From positions 13,088,194 through 13,152,193 of the forward strand of contig NC_092200.1 in NCBI RefSeq assembly GCF_043641665.1: a DNA stretch of 64,000 nt, in the 5' to 3' direction. The position numbers were made by a program, and so were the translations under genes. The notes under the pieces were generated by a model, which saw nothing but the letters and a program-made list of their open reading frames with translations, ran no database searches and was not told where the DNA came from. The stretch is from Enoplosus armatus (lineage: Eukaryota; Chordata; Actinopteri; Centrarchiformes; Enoplosidae). Of this stretch, positions 51,420-61,723 are shown in pieces (positions within the stretch are counted from its first letter, which is position 1; each line of letters begins with the position of its first letter).

Positions 51420-51790
51420 TAAGGACCCGTTATTAACACTTACGGTACTCATATGGTCCGTTTCCGGTTAGCTAGAAAATACTCCTAGCAGCCTTGATGA
51501 CACAGAAAGTTAGCCAGTTAGGCAACTAAAACCTGTACCACCTGAGTCATAATCACATCCAAACATTAAGGAACGCGTCAGACATTGTTCATATCCGTGT
51601 TAAAATAAACAACAGTGTTTTTTTGCAGTACTTGTGGACCAACGAAGACAGCCAAATTCTGCCACCTTGCTCAAGCCAGCGCTAATTAAACGCCGGGCTG
51701 CAGGTGTGTTAGCGCTGGCACAGTTTAAGCGATCCACAGAAGTCCGCCATCTACTGACTATACGGTGTAATGCCACTATGAGTAAGAAGG
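51420..51790 (-). promoter_or_regulatory. CpG-rich patch, candidate alternative promoter/first exon
   Basis: About 15 CpG dinucleotides fall within 360 bp, in a region otherwise almost devoid of CpG. On the minus strand it carries AGATGGCGG at about 51747-51739 (YY1, which in promoters usually sits just downstream of the start in the sense direction), an ETS-type ACCGGAAAC near 51464-51472, and a good donor ACC|GTAAGT near 51438. A non-coding first exon spliced from here to exon 2 would place translation at the MPVP methionine. An inverted repeat CCAGCGCTAA/TTAGCGCTGG (51676-51719) lies inside. A transposon remnant or an enhancer is equally possible. Confidence 0.3.
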
Positions 51791-53499
51791 CTGTATGAAG
51801 GCTTTTGTTTATCTACAACCTATGGAGTTTTCTTAAGCTACAACAAAGGCGAAAAATCACAATCAAGAAAGCGACTTACACTATACCCTAAATAACTGAG
51901 TAGGAGACTGTCCTCATGACGTTTAAATAAGCTTCGTGACCAAAGACTGCATTGATCTTTCATCGGCACCACACACACAGTCAATACAGGCAGTACATGC
52001 TCCATTATATGTCCTCTTCGTCTTAACAGATTATATGAGTTCTGTAATATTAAGTGATGATGATCTGATAATGATAACCTGTGTTCATTACTATTTTAAT
52101 ATTCAGTGTAACAACCTGTTCTGTCTATACTTCAGTAGACATTCCTCAAAATTCATAGACATCTCCTATATTTTCCAGAAAGTGCTTGGACGGACATGTG
52201 ATCATTTTTTGTAATCAGGTATGAGTTATTTATGTCTGTGGAAGAAGCAGGAATGAAAGATTTTATGTTCATGGATAAGCCAGAGTCTTTTTACAGGCTG
52301 CATTGAATTGTTGAGGCAGGGGGAGCTGTCACCTCTCTGTCTTTTACAGCACATTACTCCTGAGAGGCTGTCACCAAAATCTGATGTTTCAGATTGCAGA
52401 TTTTTTTTCTCTCACTTTTAGCAGTGATGTTTGTTATTTAGCTGTGGCTCCAGTCCAGATAGAATTTCATCCATACGTATTAATTAAGGCTGACCATTAG
52501 TGCAAAAACACAGATATTTAGCTATGCTTTTTGAAAGTATTTTAGGCTGCCATGAACATTGTTATTTCATAAATGAATGATGATGCTATTTTGTGGTTAT
52601 TTGGTTGTGATATAAAATAAAGAAAAGCATAAATATTCTGTATCTTGCCATACACAAGTAGTAATACAGTTAGCTGATTCTGAGGACTTCCTCTGCTGCA
52701 GAGGGTTTAACTCACTGCTGTCTTTTGTGTGTCTTGGCCACACTTGTAGGCACTATATCGTAAACATTATACATTTGTGTGTGTGCACAACAGCCAACTT
52801 CAAAACTTCTGTTTCAGGCATCAGTAACTGTAAAACAAATATCCACTTAATGAGTGGATTAAAATGTATTAAAACATTTAGAACCAGTTCTAATTCAGAG
52901 CTGGTTCTTGAGCCCAATCCTTAGTGTAGGACTTTCTGTGGACTAGCTTAACTAACAAAAACACACACAAAAAATATATTCCTTTGATGTGCTTAAATAG
53001 GCTTAAGAGGAGTTAACACACTGTATCACATTTCAAAGACAAATGTTTCTTAAATGGCTGAGTGTGACATGGCTATTCATTAGACCACATTTTTGATGAC
53101 TAAAAGACACTCTCTGATATTGAAATTATGGGTTCTGATGGGGAGTCTCCTGACCCCGCAAGCATTCAAAGAATGACACGCACATTTGAGCACATGGACG
53201 CACATGGATGCACACAAAGGCACACACAGGCACAGGCACACATCTGTTAATGACATATTCCACTGGGTCTAAGTCTATCTATTGCTGTGAACCATTATGC
53301 TTTATCAAAATTGACTCGTGCCAATTTGGCCATTTAATTGGAATTTCAAATACAATTTGATGGCCATCAAAACTGTAGTTCCATTTGAAATGGTTACCAA
53401 TATTTAATGTTCACCTGTTTTTTGTTTTTGTTTCAAAATGAGGGACATGTAAATTAGACTTGATAGAAACGTCTGACTTTTTGAGTTTTGAATATATTG

Positions 53500-53830
53500 C
53501 CACTCATAAACTGTGTGCACTTCACCAGCATCCTCAGGAGCTCAAATAATAATTAGCCCTAACATAAGGCTAATAATGCTAATGTCATCAGAATGACGCA
53601 AAGCTAGGAAAATGAAGAAATAATAATTATAATTTCCACACCCAATTTCCCCAACCAATCACTCCTGATTTCCAAAGACTGCTTTGCCTTTCAAAGATTA
53701 TTCCCAAAGTCTGCCACATACGAATGTCTTGGATGATTGATAGCTCCAATTTACCTCCATGTAATGTCTAATATTAAACTCTGAATAATGCATAATTCAG
53801 TTAGCGCTGCCGAGAGATGGAGAAGGTGCA
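53500..53830. promoter_or_regulatory. Candidate conserved non-coding element
   Basis: Non-repetitive block with repeated TAAT homeodomain cores, a TCF-type CTTTCAAAG (53690-53698), GATTGATAGC and a POU-like AATGCATAATTCAG. Motif-based inference only. Confidence 0.28.
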
Positions 53831-55758
53831 TGCATGTAGACAAACGCACACACACAAACATGCACACCACATCACAACTCACAATATTTTAAATGTTGAA
53901 ATATGCAGACACACACACACACAACCAAAAATAGACACAATATTCTCTTATGCGGAATTTCAATAAACTGAAATGAACTTAAACAACCAAAAGAGTAACA
54001 ATGAGTGGGATATAACACATTTGACTGCTCTCTCCATATCTGACAACGATTTCATTGAGTTTTCATACAGTAATCACAATATAAATGCTATATTTAGTGT
54101 GACGAAGGACATTTTAAGTGTAAGGTTCCTTCTCCCATAAAGTAATGGTGCCTTACAAAGACCTTTTATATTGCCTTCATTTTAGATTTAATTCCAGACA
54201 GTTTTGTCAAAGAGTCCATCTCCTGTCAGACAATCTCCATCATTAACCTTCACTGATAAATGATTGCCGAAATGGAGTGTGTCATGTTTGCCTACATGAG
54301 TTGCTACTGAGTGTTTCAGGGCCTTCTAAAACACACACTCAACTTCTTACTGTAAAGCATCATACTGGAATTTAGAGGGCTCAACTCATCTTTTGAAATT
54401 AACTCAACATAAATATAAGTTTTATTAATTTTAAGTTAACTCAACTTAACATTTCTTTCAAGTTTTTTTATTGTCATAACACTTCCAGACTTATAACACA
54501 TGAGACATGAGTTGAATGACTGTAAAGGAGACCTCTTTTTTTGTAGTTTGAACAAAACATTTATGATAGTAACTTGTTGTGCGTCTTTAATATAAGCCAC
54601 GGCTGTTTCTTTTCATAACAGTTAAACAATGACTGTTGATCAAATTCACTCCCTACGCCTGCACACATTACATTCACAAGTGATTGGGAGCAGCAGTGCA
54701 TGATGTATTTGTACTGGCTCTGGTGGAAAAGTGGCTGCAACAGCAGCATCCACAGCTGTCAACAAGTTCTTTGTGTCAAGTGACGAACTGGCTCTTCAGA
54801 CAAAGAAAATGGAAAGCAAATCAGACTGTAATGTTTCTTAGTATGACTGGTTGGTATACATTTGAGATGACTTTGAACCATGTTTACCGTATGTAGACTT
54901 TGGTTCCTTATTTTAATTACTGTGAGCTTATTTTGTACTGAATACACATGGATGTAGAGAAACATTACAGGTTAACAGCAAACCACATATTAGCGTGTCA
55001 ATCACAAATGAAAGAGGGTATGTTTCCACAGCTCCATTTAAGAGATCTGTGGTAGCAACAGTCCTGGTATGTACAAATATATCATCATCATTTCCATATT
55101 TGTGTGGGCACATTACCAGCAGAATTCTGGCATGGAGCACACATTCACTAACCACACATTCAGCAGAAATATAAATCATTCATATATATGAATTCATGTT
55201 TGTGTGCAAATTTGTGCAAATCTACAAATAACTACAAAAGTATCCAAATATGAATTTTGTGGTTTTGAAGCATTTGGTGCTTATGTAGTCCCAGAGTCCC
55301 AGAGCTTATAAATGTGCTAAAAGGAATAAAAGTGTGAATGTCCGTATGCACATCTCGAAAATGCGATTTGGTGGTTTGTCAAACTCAAATTCCCTCTGAG
55401 AAATGAACACGCTCAGATAACCCCAGAAGAGGTGTTACCAGAGAACAGAGTGAGACTGGAGGTGGGTGTGGCTCACGGCTCCGGCAGCTTCAGTGATTCA
55501 GGAGGCTGGTCACAGACAACTGTGATCTGATTCCTTAGGCCTGTTTTGCTTGCTTTCAAAAGCCCCAGAGCAAGCAGTCATCAGAGAGAGCAACATTGAT
55601 TATTTCAATCGATACCTGCAGCTATTGCTACTGTAGCATTTCTATGATACACTCTGCTGTATTATTCTGAGTACATCAATTATTTGGAAGTCCTCTATAG
55701 CAAAAATGTATATTCAATGGATTTCAATGGATAAAAGGCAAATATATTTTCAATTTTT

Positions 55759-55772
55759 GTTGTTGTTGTTGT
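55759..55772. repeat. (GTT)n microsatellite
   Basis: GTT run. On the minus strand it gives the Gln run of the 181-codon chance frame. Confidence 0.85.
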
Positions 55773-58689
55773 AGCCTGAAGCAGTGCAGCACATAGAACA
55801 GAAACACACATATGCACACACACATATATGCACACAGCTCAGTCAGGCAGCTGGGAAGCCGTGAGATGGTTGACCTAGATTGGGTTCTGGGTTTGAAGAC
55901 ATGCAGGAGAAACCATCTGCATACAAAGTCAGAAATCTTTGTTCCCACAGTCTGAGAAACCAGGGAAGAGAGGTAGAAATTATTCCAACTTTTTTTTACT
56001 GCCACAGAACATTGCAAACTTCCCCCTCTATATATGTTCTTTTTCTTTATTTTGACATTTGGAAGGCAGGAAGAAGGAGACAGACAGGAGACAGGAAAGA
56101 GAAATGTAGACAGATTATACAGACAGACAGGGGAGCCCACCGTGGTGTTATTTGATCCCCGAGCCACTATACTGTCTCTACAGGTACAGGAGTGCAATGT
56201 CTGAATGGCAATTAGGAACGTGTTACTTCTTAGACAAGCAGAACACACATCATTTTGGTCTTTTTGCAAATGAATTTGATGTTACGAAAATAAGAAGTTG
56301 GATCTTGAATGTGCTGTTACTGCCAAATTGCTGTGAAGCATGTCATTCTGTATAAATGCAGACACTTCTTGGGCCAATCACAGTGTCAAGATGCATCATC
56401 TCTCTCAAGCTTCATCGCATTTGGACCAATGGGATCTGAGACATTACATTTGACTTACACATTTTGACTTTAAATTATGGCAGCCTTATCAATCCACTGG
56501 CAATAACCTTGACTTGAAAATGATTTAATCCAAAGCTCAGAGTCAAAGACAGGTCAATGCAAGCTGTGAATTAACTGAAACAAAACAACACTGGTGAGGG
56601 GGGAAATCAATGGGGATAAGACTTTTACAAATGCAACATTGTGCCTGGAAACAATGACAGCTCATAAGCAGGTTTCATCACCTTGACTGGCACACTAATA
56701 TATACTGTGGCTCATTAACACATCTGAAAAAACATTGGCGCCTCCCAACGCCCAGAGCTGTCAGCAGGAAGGCAGTATGCCACAGATTCCACTGTCACCT
56801 CACAAGATGGGAGACAGACAAGAAGTTACAGTAACTCACCCCTCACAGCAACAAAGATGCAGACAATCATATAGAGTATGTGTGTGAGAGAGGCCAAGTG
56901 ATCGGGAAGATAAGAAGTAAAAAACAGGGTTGAAGATTAGAAGCAAGGACAGAGGATGAAAGGGTGGCACCAAGACAAAGGAGAGAGTAGGAGAGATGGT
57001 GGGAAGAAATCAGGCCTTTCCTTTCCTGATTCTCCAGTCTTTCCTTTGTCTCATACCTCCCTCTGACTCCCTTCACACCTGTCAGAACAATGTGCACCTG
57101 ATAATCTCCCCATAATCGCCACACTGCCGACGACACACACGCACGCACGATACAAACAAACAGTCTTCCTTCCTTCGCAGTCTGTCAGCAACCAAACCGA
57201 TTTTCTCAACAAAGTGGAAAGTCTTGCACTTGGAAGAGAGGCAAGCGCTGTAACAACATTGTGTTTGTAACAATAAGCGGCAGGGTTTATGGGAAATGTG
57301 TTCCTTCCTTTCACGAACCCCATGTGTGACAGAGGGTATAGCAGGCTCATAGCCTCATTGCTTTCCTGTATATTTATAACAAATATCACAATATGTAATG
57401 ACAGTAATGTATTGTTGATTTGATGTTTATACATAATACACAGATACAGCACCACCTTGAAGCTCACATAGTTTTTCACCCATTCGCTCTTGTCACACTT
57501 AAGTGACTGAATGATCAGTGAATGGTACAGTGATGGTGTCCAGGGCTCCTGGATTAACTCAGAGTCCTGCCACCTGCCCGGATCATTTGTCTCAACATCA
57601 GTCAGTCAGCAGGGCAGGCATTAGTCCACTCTCTCTCTCTTTTTCTGTCTCACTCTTTTATTTATTTCTTGATCTCCTTCTCTAAACAAACAAACATTTA
57701 CTCATGTATAGAACTAGAGACTCCTCCACACATACTGTATATGCGTAATAGACTTTCTTTCATTGCCACTACTGTGAAGAAAGACCACCTAATGAGATCC
57801 TATATCCCCACTCACTCCCCCACATGTTTAAGATAGAAACTTGCTGTATATGTTCGTGTGGAGCATTCCCACTGTTTTATATATTATATATGTATTATGA
57901 CAGTACAGGAACCACGGTATTTGCAATGACATATTGCATGAGCAAGAACCCATTTCATATGGTAAGAATAGCCTATGCATTCCCTGAAGCACGCAGCTGC
58001 ATGCATGTAATGATGTGCAATGTCTCCAAATACATTTATAGCAATGAAAATATAGTCTGTCTTGCAAGAAAGACAGGGAGTAAAAGCTAACTGCTGCCTG
58101 AGGGAAGGCTACTCATGACTCCCACTGTTTCATTACAATCACCGAAAGCTTCCTTTAAGTCTCAGAAGCATTGTCCTTGACTCACAATCCTGAGGGAACA
58201 AAAAGCAAAATGCCTTTCGCAGTGTTTGCAGACCTTTAAACATTTTCCAATGCACAGAATCTGCTGTAACTACATTTAATGGATTTACTTTGGGAAGGGC
58301 CAAATCTGCAAGAAATCTGAATAATATGTGGGCTTCATCTAGCCGCTGGTGTGTGGCAGTGTATCACAGTTTGCTCCATTTTTTCATTTTTCCTGCCTCT
58401 ATATTTAATCATATTGTTTTCCCTGTCCCACCATGGTGAAACTAAAACTTAAAAATTGCTTATCCCACATATTGCTCTTGCCTACAAGTCCTTTTAATGT
58501 TGTTAGCAAGCCATAGAGAACACAGCCAGCATGACCCTGTTGCACTTGCTTTACAATATCCTAATTATACAGTGGCAACTGTGACACTGAACAGCTTCTT
58601 AAGAACTTCTTTCTTTCTTTCTATCTCCACTGCAACAATCTTTCATGATTCCCTTTATGGTAGAAGAGAAGAGATAATTACTTTTAAGT

Positions 58690-59110
58690 AATGTGATAGC
58701 TCTCGTCTCTTTCTGTTGGAATTTGTATTTTTATGCCTCAGGTCCAGCACAATCCAGCTGGCCCTGCTGGGGAAATTAACCATCATTACCCTCTTGCCTA
58801 AAAAGCACAGCCAAATGTGGCTTGTTCAGACTGAGGCCACCTCGAGCTGTTCAAAAACCTTCATTAATGTAATTGAAAGGAATCTGGCTTCAATGCTGTG
58901 GGCAACTACATCTAAAACAAACCTTGGTAATTTTGCTATTTGGAAAATTGATTGACATTAATAATGAGTATTCTTTGGCTGGCCCTTTGAGACCCTGTAG
59001 TGAAAATCAGGCCGATGATAGCCAATGCTTGACATAAAAGCTCCAAATATAACTGCAGCTATTTGCTGTGAAGGGGCAGCCTGGAGCTGTCCATGGTGCT
59101 GAAAAACATC
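58690..59110. promoter_or_regulatory. Candidate conserved non-coding element containing an RE1
   Basis: Block with ATTAATGTAATTGAAAGG, ATTGATTGACATTAATAATG and GCCAATGCTTGACA, ending with the RE1 at 59083-59103. The low repeat content and motif density suggest an enhancer/silencer module. Open frames here are not convincing as coding. Confidence 0.33.
59083..59103 (-). promoter_or_regulatory. RE1/NRSE site for REST (intron 1)
   Basis: On the minus strand the left half-site is TTCAGCACC, then AT, then the right half-site GGACAGCTCC. The published RE1 consensus is TTCAGCACC-NN-GGACAGCGCC, so only one base of the two half-sites differs and the 2-bp spacing is canonical. REST recruits CoREST and Sin3 to silence neuronal genes in non-neural cells and progenitors. 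A site inside the neural gene ctnnd2 makes functional sense, but binding is inferred from sequence only. Confidence 0.75.
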
Positions 59111-60524
59111 ACTACCCCAGTGTTTCACTCCCTGTGCTCATGAAACAGAGATGTTACAGTTAAAAGGAACTTTAGCCTTTGATATAGTGAATAAAAAAAC
59201 AAGTACACAAACACTATACACAGCTGAAGGTCATTCATGATCATACATTCTATTTGTTTAGTCTATTAAGTTAGAAAACTAAGTGAAGGGAATCTGCCCT
59301 CAGGCATTTTTGTTTCCTCTATTTCTCCCTTCCTGATACAACCAAGTTGAAAGCTTTGGGATGTGGGCTACTGTGAAGAAAATGATAAAAATTGAATTTA
59401 CATAAACCTACTCCTGATTGTTCTTTAAAATACACCGTATGAGCACGTTATCCCTCTGAAGTGCTTGGAAATCAAGGAAAATGCCAACATGTGCCACTCT
59501 TAAGTCATCGCTCGCCAATGTCTGCACAATTATCATCTGAGCCACTGACTTTTGTGGAGCACTAACCTGTTAATGCTGGAGATGACATGCATTCCCAGCC
59601 CCTCTGACAGGTGGAGGGATAGCGTGACCGGACTGAAAGAAGTGCTTCTAAAAGCAGCACCACAGAGTCCTGTCTTAAACACTTATTGGAGACACAGAGC
59701 GGAAGCGGGAGAAAGTGTGTGACAGATCACAAGACATTACAGACAGAGAGCAATGAGGGTATATACTGGGTTCAGTTGATAACCTTGACCGCGATAGTCA
59801 TCATGAGCTGTCTTGTACGTGAGGATATGATTGGCATTCAAAGGGGATAGGGGCCAACATTTACCTGAGTGTTATCTCTGAGACAGCAGGCCTGTGTCGG
59901 CCTGTGATCTAATGAAAGAGTGCAGTTCCTTTGTGACAGGACCAAAAGGGAAAATGAGATATAGGTCCAAAGAAAAATGGGTGGTCATTTCATATCTGAC
60001 TGTTTCTTTTTAATTAGTTTTACATAGTGTAGTAAACATAAACATACAAACACAGGGCTTCAATTAACCTGTCCTCTTCATTAATTTCTGCCTCCTTCTC
60101 AGATAGCTTCCAGTTGTTTTTGTTCTTGTTTGCATTTCGCTCTTCAATCTACAATGTGATGTCACCCCCCACCCCCACCCCAACTAAATATGTAGGGCAT
60201 CTACTTGGAGAGTAGGAGATCAAAAGTGACAGGGCGTCTGTATTCTAAACAAGCTGGATACATATCTAGAAAAAGAAAGACATATGAAAAGAAGCAAGAA
60301 AGGAAAATGGTAGAAAAAGAAATGAAAGGAACGGTAGAGAAGGATAGAAAGAGAGTGAGGGAGAGAGACTTCACACGTGCCCTGCTGCTGTCTGATAATC
60401 ATGTGAGCCTCTGTGAGTTTCAAACACAATCTGCTTGCCCAAACACACACGGTGTTTAAATTGGTTACATAACTAGCTGTTCTACAAACCAAAATAGATA
60501 CATACAGTATAAATACACTGCCTC

Positions 60525-60645
60525 ACCAGATTGAATCCAGCAACCAGCTGGGAAAATCTAGGTGGGAAAGTGAATTCATAATGTTACCCCTCCCCCAAAA
60601 CACTACTTTCATTTGCCCTTGAACAAAGCACCAATGCCTTAGTGA
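60525..60645 (+). mobile_element. SINE fragment, same family as 15365-15701
   Basis: It aligns with the middle of the SINE at 15365-15701: TTGAATCCAGCAACCAGCTG, GGAAAATCTAGGTGGGAAAG, TGAATTCATAATGTTACCCC and TTTGCCCTTGAACAAAGCAC. The head and tail are too decayed to place. Confidence 0.55.
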
Positions 60646-61146
60646 TACTTTCTACTTTTACCAATAGTAAACAAGATGAGTTTCCTCACAAAAATTGCAA
60701 ACCAACATTTTGGTAAAAGGAAATTATTGCAGGAAGAAATCAGTTGCAGTTCAATTTCACTTACGTCACTCAAGGTGTTTTCAGGGAAAATATAATCTGC
60801 TGCATTTTTATACGAACTGATTAATTTTAAAATGTAAATAACAGATTGATTCTTGATATAAAGAATATTCTAAGTACACAGCAGCTTCAACTGTGACTCA
60901 GAAGATGCACATATTGCTACTCCGCTATGTGAGTTGCATTATTTCCATCCATAGCAGAGGCTTCTGTTGGCTGTAGAGTATGAGACCTATAAAGCCTTGT
61001 GCTGTGGCATGACAGGAAGAGTATACCCTGCGGGACCGGGAGCTGTCGGGAGCATGGCTATATCAACACACATCCACACAGCCTATCCCTCACAGCCATG
61101 ACATTTAATACATATATCATTTATATGAGGTGACAACGTTTGCAAG

Positions 61147-61166
61147 CACACACACACACACACACA
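61147..61166. repeat. (CA)10 microsatellite
   Basis: Short CA run. Confidence 0.9.
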
Positions 61167-61265
61167 AAAGTTAATCTGCATTTACATATAAGAGCTATGA
61201 AATCACCTGTAAGTAAAGATCAGACAGTGACTAAATCACTGGCTCTCAATTAGGAGCCTCTAGCC

Positions 61266-61715
61266 CAGGGGTGCACACACTTTTTCAGCATGCGAGCTAC
61301 TTATAAAATGACCGAGTCAAAATGATCTACCTACTATAAAAATGCAAAACATATATTTATTTATAAATATATTGAATATTCTTTATATGTACAATATATG
61401 TTGGTGTACCTTGCATAACTGCATGAACCCATATTGCACAATATAACTCATTTTTTGTCATTACCTTACTCTGATGACTTGCACTGAATGGAATCAGCCA
61501 GGGATGCATTTTGCGCGCTTGTACGCGCATGCGTGGTGACCCATGTGTCAGAAAAGATCAGATGTCAGACTGGCTGCCTTGTATGTCAATCAAGTGACAA
61601 ATTTCATAGTGAGGATGGATGATAGGCTGACGTCTATTTTTTAATGCCATGCGATCTACCCACACTACCTTTGCGATCGACCGGTAGATCGCGATCGACG
61701 TATTGGGCACCCCTG
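61266..61715. mobile_element. Complete 450-bp hAT-type non-autonomous transposon
   Basis: The element starts CAGGGGTGCA and ends TGGGCACCCCTG, so the terminal inverted repeats match for about 10 bp. It is flanked on both sides by the same 8-bp target duplication CTCTAGCC (61258-61265 and 61716-61723), which is diagnostic for hAT transposition. Both subterminal regions carry GATC(G/T)AC-like motifs, dense on the right (TAGATCGCGATCGAC). There is no transposase frame. It is relatively CpG-rich for the neighbourhood, and the perfect duplication suggests a fairly recent insertion. Confidence 0.85.
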
Positions 61716-61723
61716 CTCTAGCC

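Larger units (their letters stand above)
51791..58689. other. Intron 1 sequence without recognised gene
   Basis: Mostly AT-rich unique DNA apart from the 53500-53830 candidate element and short CA/GTT runs. The longest chance frame of the window (181 codons, minus, 55724-56269) is here, but it has no family resemblance and includes repeat-encoded residues. Confidence 0.65.

Noticed and set aside
51936..52214. Possible coding exon on the plus strand next to the CpG patch
   Set aside because: The 92-codon peptide resembles no family and codon use looks random.
55724..56269. Longest open frame in the window (181 codons, minus)
   Set aside because: No family resemblance, Cys-Val and Gln runs come from simple repeats, and there are no splice or promoter signals. 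Expected by chance in 64 kb.
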